Shown piece after piece: positions 52,416 to 59,189 of a stretch of 64,000 nucleotides of DNA. A program made the translations under genes and the position numbers. Location of the stretch: contig CAZRVH010000005.1 in NCBI GenBank assembly GCA_964603635.1, positions 8,208 to 72,207 on the forward strand, given 5' to 3'. Below the pieces are notes generated by a model, which was given only the letters and a program-made list of their open reading frames with translations, did not search any database and had not been told where the DNA came from. Numbering within the stretch: position 1 is the stretch's first letter; each line of letters begins with the position of its first letter. Source of the stretch: CAZRVH01 sp964603635. Its GTDB lineage: Bacteria; Patescibacteriota; Gracilibacteria; Peribacterales; Peribacteraceae.

Positions 52416-53297
52416 ATGTTTTCCCTCAACCGCGTTTCGCTCATCGGCTACCAGACCCAACCCGTGCAGGTTCGCCAGACTCCCGGAGGCACCAGCGTCA
52501 CGGATCTCAACCTCGTCGTGCCGTCGTCCTTCACGTCGGGAAGCGGCGAGCAGTTGCAGGGAAAGAGCTTCCACACGGTCACGCTGTGGGGCGCGCTCGC
52601 CGACGTGGCGGGCCAGTTCGTCCGCCCGGGCGCGCACATGTATATCGGGGGAAGGCTGCAGACGGATTCCTGGGAGGACCAGGAGAGCGGTGAAAAGCGC
52701 AGTAAAACGAAGATCGTCGCCAGCGAAATGATTCTTCTGGACCCCAAGAGCGGCCAGATCGAGATCAGCGGATCGGCGAAGCAGATCCTGGGCGCCTGCA
52801 ACCGCGCGGACGTGATCGGCAACGTGACGAAGGATCCCGAGATGCGCACCACGACCAGCGGACAGAAGGTGCTGACGGTCGGGGTAGCCACCAACGAACG
52901 CTGGAAGGACAAGGCGACGGGCGAGATGAAGGAGAAGTCGGAGTTCCACAATGTCGTCGTGTGGGGAACGCTGGCCGAGGAAGTGGCGCAGCACGTGAAG
53001 AAGGGCATGCGCCTGTTCGTCTCGGGCCGCGTGCAAACGAGGAGTTGGGAAACGCAGGCCGGCGCGAAGCGCTACACCACCGAGATCATCGCGGAGAACC
53101 TGTCCCTCCTCGGCGTGAAGAGTTCCATCGCGTCCGAGTCCGTGCAGAACGATATGTCCGGAAAGTCGTTCGAGTCATCCGCGCCGAAGCAGGCCGCGGC
53201 ATCCGGTTCCTTCGGCGAGGACAACGTCCCGGCGCTCGCATCCATTCCCGACATCAACTACAAGCCGGAGATCTCCGTCGAGGACCTCCCTTTCTGA
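52416..53297 (+). CDS. ssb: Single-stranded DNA-binding protein with two OB folds
   Basis: The 293-residue protein contains two SSB-type OB domains in tandem: SLNRVSLIGYQTQPVQVRQT...FHTVTLWG and NRADVIGNVTKDPEMRTTTS...FHNVVVWG. It ends with the acidic partner-binding tip EDLPF. Most bacterial SSBs have one OB and form tetramers; this form should act as a dimer, as in Deinococcus/Thermus. The start is the ATG of MFSLNRVSLIG. Confidence 0.95.
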   Translation: MFSLNRVSLIGYQTQPVQVRQTPGGTSVTDLNLVVPSSFTSGSGEQLQGKSFHTVTLWGALADVAGQFVRPGAHMYIGGRLQTDSWEDQESGEKRSKTKIVASEMILLDPKSGQIEISGSAKQILGACNRADVIGNVTKDPEMRTTTSGQKVLTVGVATNERWKDKATGEMKEKSEFHNVVVWGTLAEEVAQHVKKGMRLFVSGRVQTRSWETQAGAKRYTTEIIAENLSLLGVKSSIASESVQNDMSGKSFESSAPKQAAASGSFGEDNVPALASIPDINYKPEISVEDLPF

Positions 53298-53357
53298 TCG
53301 CTTAAACATAGCGGGATTCCCTTCCAGGTCGGAGGGGAGTTTCGCTATGCTCGGGAC

Positions 53358-53633
53358 GTGGTGAAGTTGCATGAAGCAGGGCCCGAACAGACCACGATTG
53401 CCTATGCGACAGGCGACAGCGGGGTAGTCGTTTTACGATACCAGCATTCCGCAACGCACCGGATATTAAAGATGCTTGAGGAGGGACAGGTAGGAGGGAA
53501 GAACATATCCGCCGCCGTGCGCAGCAAGCTGGAGAACATGGTGGCGAACCTCCGTCACGATCCGCGATGGAGGGCCATGCCGTTGAACGTGGCATCGTGC
53601 ATGTCTCGTTCCCACAGGCGGGGCGGGCACTAG
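53358..53633 (+). CDS. Small hypothetical protein, 91 residues
   Basis: The frame starts at GTG 53358, six bases after a -10-like TATGCT, which fits the leaderless pattern. The product is basic and helical (VLRYQHSATHRILKMLEEGQ) with no signal peptide. Its end overlaps the end of murB by four bases on the opposite strand. It could be a chance frame, but the promoter supports it. Confidence 0.5.
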   Translation: MVKLHEAGPEQTTIAYATGDSGVVVLRYQHSATHRILKMLEEGQVGGKNISAAVRSKLENMVANLRHDPRWRAMPLNVASCMSRSHRRGGH

Positions 53634-54514
53634 AAAGCGAGCGTCCCGTCCGGTTCCACGAACCGCATTTCCACTTCCAGGTGCACGGGGACTTTTTTGC
53701 GGATCTCCTCGACCATCTTCTTCGCGTCCGCGTAGGTCGCGGTACCTTTGTTGAGCAGGAAGTTCGCGTGCTTCTCCGCCACTTCCACGTCCCCGACTTT
53801 GAATCCGCGCAGTCCCGCCGCATCCACCAGTTTCCATGCCGGCGTGTCGCCGACGGTTTTGAAACAGCTGCCTGCCGTCTTCAGGTGCGGCTGCGTCTCG
53901 ATGCGCTTCTGCAGCAATCGCTCGATCTCCGCCTTGATCGCAGCGGGATCTCCCGCAGGTACTTCCAGCGTCGCTTCCCAGATGATCGCCGGTTCCTTGA
54001 GGTGTTTGAACACGCTTTCGCGGTATTCAAACCAACATTCTTGCTTTGAAAATTTTCTCCACGCCCCTTCGGTGTACACGGTCACGTCGCGTATGTATCG
54101 ATCCAGCCAGATGCCGCCCGCCCCCTGACCCGCGTTGCCCACGATCGCTCCGCCTAGGGTGCCCGGGATGCCCGTAAGGGGGGACATATCCCATCCTTTC
54201 GCGGCCAGTTCGTTGATGAGCATCGGCAGATTCTTTCCCCCGCTTGCCGTGACGGTGCACATGTCCGTCCGCTCATGATCGCCGATGATGACCGAATCGT
54301 TTTTGATGCGCACGACCAATGCCTCGATGACGCCGTCCGCGAAGACCGTATTCGCGCCGTTACCCAGGATGATGATCGGAATGTTTTTCTCCTTTGCGAA
54401 TGCCACGGCTTCCTCCGCATCGCCCGGAACCTGCATATCACCGTAGTGCCGCGCCTGCCCGCCGATGCGCATGGTCGTTTTGCCGCCGACGTTCACGAGT
54501 TCCTGGATCTGCAT
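53630..54514 (-). CDS. murB: UDP-N-acetylenolpyruvoylglucosamine reductase
   Basis: The 294-residue protein has the FAD-binding motifs ILGNGANTVF, GIPGTLGGAIVGNAG and, in the C-terminal domain, AGSCFKTV and HANFLLNKG. It makes UDP-MurNAc for peptidoglycan and belongs with murG and ftsW at the right end of the window. The start at MQIQELVNVGG is six bases after TATAAT (54521-54526), a leaderless start. The longer frame is rejected. Confidence 0.96.
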   Translation of the reverse strand: MQIQELVNVGGKTTMRIGGQARHYGDMQVPGDAEEAVAFAKEKNIPIIILGNGANTVFADGVIEALVVRIKNDSVIIGDHERTDMCTVTASGGKNLPMLINELAAKGWDMSPLTGIPGTLGGAIVGNAGQGAGGIWLDRYIRDVTVYTEGAWRKFSKQECWFEYRESVFKHLKEPAIIWEATLEVPAGDPAAIKAEIERLLQKRIETQPHLKTAGSCFKTVGDTPAWKLVDAAGLRGFKVGDVEVAEKHANFLLNKGTATYADAKKMVEEIRKKVPVHLEVEMRFVEPDGTLAF

Positions 54515-54529
54515 GGGGTTATTATAACC

Positions 54530-54603
54530 TAAATGTGTCATGGTGAGCTCGTCGAACCATACTATCATCGTGTCGCCCTTCGACGGGCTCAGGGTGACAC
54601 TTT
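54530..54603. repeat. Dispersed TCATGGTGAGC / GGCTCAGGGTGACAC repeat pair
   Basis: Two members of the dispersed family occur back to back, one with the core GTGAGCTCGTCGAACCAT and one with CTTCGACGGGCTCAGGGTGA. They lie between murB and the gene at 54609. Confidence 0.65.
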
Positions 54604-54608
54604 TAAAG

Positions 54609-55070
54609 CTATTTTCCCAAAAACGATGCCACGTTCTCAATCGTTTCGGCGAGCTTTTCGCCCCTTGGCATGCGCCGCGCCTTCATGAGTACTCCCACCA
54701 GCGCCGCCAGCACGATGATGCCCCCTCCGATCAATGCCAGCTCCCGCACGTTCAGGCGGATGTCGATGAGCAGCAGACCCAATTGGATGAGCGCGAAGAT
54801 CGCGATGCCCGCCACCATGCCCAGCCCCAGCGTGACCATGATCAGGTTGCCCCGGTTCTCCTGGCTGTCCTGCGGAGCGGACGCGAGGTGCGTCAGAAGT
54901 TCGCTGTTCACGATCACCGGTTCCTTGCCCCACTCCTTGAAGAGCTTCAGCACCTTGCGCTGCAGCACGAGCGTCACGAACGCCTGGAAGGGGACGACGG
55001 TCTTCCCTTCGATGACGGCCTTGCCGCTTTCGGGTTTGAATTGGACTTCGAGTTCGGAGGAGTCGTTCAT
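54609..55070 (-). CDS. Small membrane protein, two helices, unknown function
   Basis: The 153-residue protein has a cytoplasmic N-terminal half (VVPFQAFVTLVLQRKVLKLF) and two membrane helices (VTLGLGMVAGIAIFALIQLG and LALIGGGIIVLAALVGVL). The ATG overlaps the upstream stop by four bases (ATGA). It also has TGCTACACT seven bases ahead, so it can be made from a leaderless internal transcript. The family is not recognised. Confidence 0.75.
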   Translation of the reverse strand: MNDSSELEVQFKPESGKAVIEGKTVVPFQAFVTLVLQRKVLKLFKEWGKEPVIVNSELLTHLASAPQDSQENRGNLIMVTLGLGMVAGIAIFALIQLGLLLIDIRLNVRELALIGGGIIVLAALVGVLMKARRMPRGEKLAETIENVASFLGK

Positions 55071-55270
55071 GGCTTGGAGTGTAGCACGGTGCACGAAGGT
55101 TTGTCTGCATTGCTGATGATCATGCGTACCGTGCTTAAAATAGCGCAGGTGATCGCCATCAGGATCATCATTTCCTTCAGCCGGAACTGGCCCGGTTGCA
55201 GTTCGTCGGCGTACTCATCGATACGCGATTCTTCGATACGGTCGCCGGGGATGCGGTTGTCGGCGGACAT
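55067..55270 (-). CDS. Small membrane protein, 67 residues, between TrmB-like gene and 54609 gene
   Basis: The product starts MSADNRIPGDRIEESRIDEY and has one membrane helix (MMILMAITCAILSTVRMII). TGCTACCAT lies seven bases before the ATG, a leaderless start. About 35 bases covering its start and promoter recur near 56990 after the second TrmB-like gene. Confidence 0.7.
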   Translation of the reverse strand: MSADNRIPGDRIEESRIDEYADELQPGQFRLKEMMILMAITCAILSTVRMIISNADKPSCTVLHSKP

Positions 55271-55292
55271 GGGGATGATGGTAGCACCGGGG

Positions 55293-56066
55293 TCAAGCCG
55301 GCGTGCTCGCATTCCACAAAATTTCGAACCAAGCGCGGAATGCGTCGGCTATGTTTTTGTTTTCGATGCGAACGATCGTTCGCTGATCGTCATAAGCGAG
55401 CAGTGCTACGGTATCGCCGAAGATCATCGTATCGGTTTCGAATTTCGCTGATTTTGGCAGGAGCCGTACATGATAATCGTCATCTGGCGGCACTTCCTTC
55501 AGGTACCGGCCGGTTGTATGAGTTTGCATGAGAAGGTCTCGTGCCCGCATGGTCGTATGCTTGCCAAGCAACATCGTCACAATGTTGCCCTCGAATGCTT
55601 CATACATAACATCCGGATTAAAAATGCCACAAATCCCTTGATTCAACGCATCGCGATAGAGTTGGCGCATTCCCTCCTTGCCCTGCAGCATGGTTACATG
55701 GGGCGCGCCGGTGAGCGGCTTTGTGAACGACGATAGAAGCGGGAGCACGCTGTCGACGAGTGGGACAAGCGAATGCAATTCCCGTTCGCGTTCCTCGACG
55801 TACTGTTTCAATCTTTGCGGAGGTTCCGCGATGAAGTGAATCACTTTTCCCCGTACCACTTCGGCGATCAGTCCTTTTTGCTCGAGGTTGCGTAAGATGA
55901 TATAGGTGTGACTCCGTGTCGTCTTTGCTGCGGCTGCGATGGCGCTCGCGCGCGCAACCTTCAGAGAGAGGATCACGAGGTACACTTCGATCTCTTTCGC
56001 ATCGAGACCGATGCGGGATAGGAGGGGGCGGATTGCCGTGAAGCGGGTGACAGGGGTTTTTGACAT
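55293..56066 (-). CDS. TrmB-family transcriptional regulator 1
   Basis: The 257-residue protein has an N-terminal winged helix (YLVILSLKVARASAIAAAAK and TRSHTYIILRNLEQKGLI) and a coiled segment. The C-terminal TrmB effector-like domain follows (EGNIVTMLLGKHTTMRARDL, FGDTVALLAYDD). It probably represses transcription in response to a small ligand. A perfect 20-bp palindrome over its own -10 box indicates autoregulation. The gene on the other side (56233) is divergent and may be the target. Confidence 0.88.
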   Translation of the reverse strand: MSKTPVTRFTAIRPLLSRIGLDAKEIEVYLVILSLKVARASAIAAAAKTTRSHTYIILRNLEQKGLIAEVVRGKVIHFIAEPPQRLKQYVEERERELHSLVPLVDSVLPLLSSFTKPLTGAPHVTMLQGKEGMRQLYRDALNQGICGIFNPDVMYEAFEGNIVTMLLGKHTTMRARDLLMQTHTTGRYLKEVPPDDDYHVRLLPKSAKFETDTMIFGDTVALLAYDDQRTIVRIENKNIADAFRAWFEILWNASTPA

Positions 56067-56068
56067 TG

Positions 56069-56106
56069 TTGTCTATAATTATAGACAATATGACTTTTAA
56101 AGTCAA
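56069..56106 (-). promoter_or_regulatory. Promoter and operator of TrmB-like gene 1
   Basis: The minus strand has -35 TTGACT (56101-56106), a 17-base spacer and -10 TATAAT (56078-56083). A perfect palindrome TTGTCTATAATTATAGACAA covers 56069-56088, directly over the -10 box and 2 bases before the start codon. The layout strongly suggests a repressor site. Confidence 0.8.
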
Positions 56107-56232
56107 TTAATGGCTTATAATAGATATTTTTTAGCGATTCATAGTATTGGACAAATAGTATATTTATGTAATAATAAGTGAAATCGGTCAAATAAGACCG
56201 GGATGATCATTCACAGCAAAGGAAAAATAATC

Positions 56233-56829
56233 ATGGCTCAAAAGCTGTTGCGTAACTGGGCTGCCATTAGCAGCATTCGATGTGCGATCACGAGGGCTGC
56301 ACTGGCATCCTGCAGGGATCCGTTTGTATTAGATTCTTTGGCGAAGGCCTTTCCCGCCTGCTTTCGTAAAGGTAACGAAGAAGAGACTGACAAGATCGCA
56401 TGGTCTCGCATTCTGCGCGCTGCCGAACAGGGATATGCAAATTCCCTGAGTGATGGTCCGTCAGAACATGCATTGCCGGGACGAGATCACTATTGGCATA
56501 AATACATTTGGGAGGATGCTGCGAAAGGGTATGAAGATCTGCTGTCCCTCCCGATTGTGGCGACATGGTTTCGTTCTTCCAATTTAGACTACGCACGCTC
56601 TTCGCACGAAAGTGATGGAGCATTGCCGCCTGCTGCAGTAATGAAGCAACTCGTCGAGCATCAGAAGAATGGCACGCAGGGACCATTGTTCGTTTCGTTG
56701 AATGGAATCCATTGCGTCGTTGGTTGGCTCTACTGCGACAATAAATTTAGTACTTTGGATAAGCTTGATTTATCAACCATTCAAGATTTGGCGTTAATCA
56801 ACGCCAGCGCGATCGAGTTTGATTGTTAA
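56233..56829 (+). CDS. Cassette protein, unknown family, divergent from TrmB-like gene 1
   Basis: The 198-residue protein starts MAQKLLRNWAAISSIRCAIT after an AAGGA site. An upstream in-frame ATG at 56203 has no ribosome site. It contains HYWHKYIWEDAAKGYEDLL and PLFVSLNGIHCVVGWLY and has no signal peptide. A GGTC/GACC hairpin lies in its leader. It has its own terminator. I do not recognise it; it may be regulated by the divergent TrmB protein. Confidence 0.7.
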   Translation: MAQKLLRNWAAISSIRCAITRAALASCRDPFVLDSLAKAFPACFRKGNEEETDKIAWSRILRAAEQGYANSLSDGPSEHALPGRDHYWHKYIWEDAAKGYEDLLSLPIVATWFRSSNLDYARSSHESDGALPPAAVMKQLVEHQKNGTQGPLFVSLNGIHCVVGWLYCDNKFSTLDKLDLSTIQDLALINASAIEFDC

Positions 56830-56857
56830 AACTACTCAGTTTTTTGACTGAACATTA

Positions 56858-56889
56858 CCCCAACCGGTTCGCCGGATTGGGGTTTTTTT
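56858..56889 (+). terminator. Terminator of the 56233 cassette
   Basis: CCCCAA.CCGG with a TTCG loop pairs with CCGG.TTGGGG, then seven T. The terminator at 58348 is nearly identical. Confidence 0.88.
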
Positions 56890-56972
56890 ATCGTGGATCG
56901 TGCATGGTTCGCGCCATTGTTCTTTATGACGTCCCTCACCATTGCAAAATGTGTCTTCCTGCAGCCGAGGTT

Positions 56973-57007
56973 GCGGACATGGGGATGATCGTAGCACCGG
57001 GGTCAAG
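56973..57007 (-). repeat. Copy of the promoter/start region of the 67-residue membrane protein gene
   Basis: Thirty-five bases match 55264-55298 with one mismatch. They include GCTTGACCCCGGTGCTAC and ATCATCCCCATGTCCGC. After CCGC the copy diverges and stops within about 15 codons, so it is a truncated start. It abuts the 3' end of the second TrmB-like gene just as the original abuts the first. Confidence 0.85.
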
Positions 57008-57746
57008 CGGCCGGCTTCGCATGCATCCACATCAACTCGAACATGTTGCGCATCGTTTCGTGGATCGCCTCGGAATCCAGCACGACGCCGAACAATTCAT
57101 TCGTCTTGAACGACAGGAATCCGATCTTCGTGAAATCATACAGGAGGATCTCGATATGGTTGATGTTCTTCGGGAAATCCACGATGCGGTGTTCGCCGTA
57201 ATGGATATCGTCTTCTTTTTGTACGTCCAGGTTCCGCGCGTTGCGGGGGAGGATGAGACGGATCACGTTGTTCCGTTCCCTGCGGCGCGGGACCACTTCC
57301 TTGCGGATGAAGCGGAACATTTCCTGCGGCATCTGCGCGTAATCCGAAAATCCCACCGTTTGCTGGCGCGAGTAACTCATTTCCCGCAGGATTTCCTGCA
57401 GCCCCGCGATGCCTTCGTAGAAACGCATGCGCGGTTTGAGGGGGGAGGAGTAAGCCATGTCCATCAGTTGCGGCAGCAGGCTTTCGGCCAGCGATGCCGA
57501 GCGCTTGAACCGGTCGATGAGGTTCTGCGGAGGAAGCGGTGAGACGACATGCGTGCCTTTCCGCTTGATAACCGACACGATGCCGCGCTCTTTCAGCGCA
57601 TCGAGCGTGTCATAGACGGTCGTACGTTTCAGATGCGCCTTCTGGGCGATCTGCGCGACCGTCGCTTCGCCTCCTTCCAGCGCGGCGACGTATACCTTCG
57701 ACTCGTTTTCGGTGAAGCCGTTTTGGGTCAGGACTTGCTCGATCAT
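57003..57746 (-). CDS. TrmB-family transcriptional regulator 2
   Basis: The 247-residue protein has a clear TrmB winged helix (YVAALEGGEATVAQIAQKA, LKRTTVYDTLDALKERGIV) and a C-terminal sensor-like half (LQEILREMSYSRQQTVGFSD, LLYDFTKIGFLSFKTNELFG). It is a distant paralogue of the first. The start is the ATG six bases after extended -10 TGCTATACT, so it is leaderless. A palindrome upstream suggests an operator. Confidence 0.9.
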   Translation of the reverse strand: MIEQVLTQNGFTENESKVYVAALEGGEATVAQIAQKAHLKRTTVYDTLDALKERGIVSVIKRKGTHVVSPLPPQNLIDRFKRSASLAESLLPQLMDMAYSSPLKPRMRFYEGIAGLQEILREMSYSRQQTVGFSDYAQMPQEMFRFIRKEVVPRRRERNNVIRLILPRNARNLDVQKEDDIHYGEHRIVDFPKNINHIEILLYDFTKIGFLSFKTNELFGVVLDSEAIHETMRNMFELMWMHAKPAA

Positions 57747-57752
57747 GCCGTT

Positions 57753-57783
57753 AGTATAGCACATTTTGTCGGAAAATCCGACA
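57753..57783 (-). promoter_or_regulatory. Promoter and operator of TrmB-like gene 2
   Basis: The minus strand has TGCTATACT with -10 at 57753-57758. A 17-bp palindrome TGTCGGATTTTCCGACA (57767-57783) sits where the -35 box would be. It shares the TGTC...GACA ends with the operator of the first TrmB gene but has a different core. Confidence 0.7.
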
Positions 57784-57936
57784 TATTATTTTGTTTTAAA
57801 ATGTAAATTAAGGTAAATATATAGATGTTTTACAAATATATAAATTGTTTTAAAAAGTAATCAGTGAGATACTGGTCCTGTCACCGGGAGTTCCGGTGGC
57901 AAGAGATCATTCACATCACAGATAAGGATTAGAAAG

Positions 57937-58323
57937 ATGAAAGCTTCAGATTCATTTCAGGTTTTTGGTTCACGCGATCAAATGATGAATATTCTTCTGA
58001 GTCTATTCGGCGATCCGCAGGTTTGGGATGCAGAAGATAAAGAGATGCAACAGGCAACGTTATCCGAGTTTCTGGATGGGTTTGTAGCAAAACGGATTCC
58101 GGGTAAAAGAGTGATTGACCTCGTCGGTGCTTTCCACCATCAAAAAAACGAAGGCAACTTTTTGATTGAATGCGACGGGGACTGGGTGCTTGAATGCTTC
58201 GCCTTGGAAGAGTCCAAGGCACTAGCCTTATTGCGTCGATTGAACGCCGTCGACGATACCATCGTTGTTCGCTGGAGGCGTAAAGATCAAACAATTGCCC
58301 AGGTGGTCCAGGAAATTGTTTAG
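57937..58323 (+). CDS. Cassette protein, unknown family, divergent from TrmB-like gene 2
   Basis: The 128-residue protein starts MKASDSFQVFGSRDQMMNIL after AAGGA, with a CACCGG/CCGGTG hairpin in its leader. It is acidic with a possible alpha/beta fold (NFLIECDGDWVLECFALEES, DDTIVVRWRRKDQTIAQVVQ). It has no signal peptide. It occupies the same place relative to TrmB 2 as the 56233 protein does to TrmB 1 but is not similar in sequence. Function unknown. Confidence 0.72.
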   Translation: MKASDSFQVFGSRDQMMNILLSLFGDPQVWDAEDKEMQQATLSEFLDGFVAKRIPGKRVIDLVGAFHHQKNEGNFLIECDGDWVLECFALEESKALALLRRLNAVDDTIVVRWRRKDQTIAQVVQEIV

Positions 58324-58347
58324 TCCTTTTCTGTGATTCGATCTACA

Positions 58348-58379
58348 CCCCAACCGGTCCGCCGGATTGGGGTTTTTTT
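58348..58379 (+). terminator. Terminator of the 57937 cassette
   Basis: A CCCCAA.CCGG / CCGG.TTGGGG stem with TCCG loop is followed by seven T. It is nearly identical to the one at 56858. Confidence 0.88.
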
Positions 58380-58512
58380 ATCGTGGATTTTGCATCGTTC
58401 GCGCCATTGATCTTTCTCACATCCCTCACCATTGCAGAATGTACCTTCCTACAGCGGAGGTTTAGCCTGTGGTGAGCCTGTCGAACCACGAACCTTCGTA
58501 ACGGATGCGTTG
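58380..58512. repeat. Conserved cassette tail, copy B
   Basis: This stretch after the terminator matches the stretch after 56889 (copy A) from ATCGTGGAT to GCGGAGGTT with few mismatches. It matches the stretch at 59190-59280 (copy C) from ATTGCA to ACGGATG. It ends with nested complementary words: GGAGGTT with AACCTtC, and GTGGT with ACCAC around GAGCCTGTCGA. Confidence 0.75.
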
Positions 58513-58542
58513 CCTTTGTTCTCCATGCCGCATCATGTAGAC

Positions 58543-58570
58543 TGGACAAAATAAAAATACATTCTACAAT
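58543..58570 (+). promoter_or_regulatory. Promoter of the MerR-like gene
   Basis: TGGACA (58543-58548), 16 bases, then TACAAT (58565-58570). Confidence 0.7.
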
Positions 58571-58615
58571 ACTAATGGTTCTTTTCCATAATTGTTCTTG
58601 AAACAGGAGCTCATC

Positions 58616-59089
58616 ATGAAGCCCAAGGTGTTTACCACCGCGGAGGCCGCACGAGCGTGTGGCAAATCCTCAACCTCGATCAAGCGCTGGTTCGATAGCG
58701 GGGAATTGTTAGGCTATCGGATTCCCGGTTCCCAAGATCGCCGCATTCCATGGGCATATCTTGTTAAATTCTGTCGCACGCGAAAATGGAGCGTGTCGTG
58801 GGCCATTCCTACGTCGGTTCTGCTCGTAAGTGACGGTTCCGAGATCGCGAAAGCCCTCGCTCAGCATTTCCAAGATGTCGGGCGGCAGTGCAGTGTCAGC
58901 ACGCCTGATACATGGGAGGCGGATGTGCAACATGCCGATCCTGCAGCAGAGGCGATCCTCACGTTCGCCAACATCGGTGCGGCGGGGCAGTTGCAGGGCA
59001 TCCCGATTATCCGCCTGTCCCCGGATATGACAGACGAAGAGGCTCTCATCACGTTCATCATCGATGAGTACGTGAAACCTCCGCGCTAA
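58616..59089 (+). CDS. MerR/excisionase-type HTH fused to a receiver-like domain
   Basis: The 157-residue protein starts after AGGAG. Residues 1-55 form a MerR/HTH_17 DNA-binding fold (FTTAEAARACGKSSTSIKRW, FDSGELLGYRIPGSQDRRIP). The rest looks like a degenerate response-regulator receiver (SVLLVSDGSEIAKALAQHF, AILTFANIGAAGQLQGIPII), lacking an obvious phosphorylatable Asp. It may regulate the cassette cluster without phosphorylation. The start at 58592 lacks a ribosome site. Confidence 0.8.
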   Translation: MKPKVFTTAEAARACGKSSTSIKRWFDSGELLGYRIPGSQDRRIPWAYLVKFCRTRKWSVSWAIPTSVLLVSDGSEIAKALAQHFQDVGRQCSVSTPDTWEADVQHADPAAEAILTFANIGAAGQLQGIPIIRLSPDMTDEEALITFIIDEYVKPPR

Positions 59090-59130
59090 CAAGAAAAAGA
59101 ACCCAAGAGCGGAAACACTTGTTTCTCTCG

Positions 59131-59152
59131 CCCCGCTTCGGCGGGGTTTTTT
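59131..59152 (+). terminator. Terminator of the MerR-like gene
   Basis: CCCCGC-TTCG-GCGGGG is followed by six T. Confidence 0.88.
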
Positions 59153-59189
59153 ATGATTCGACGGGACTCACCATGACAAGCTTATTACG

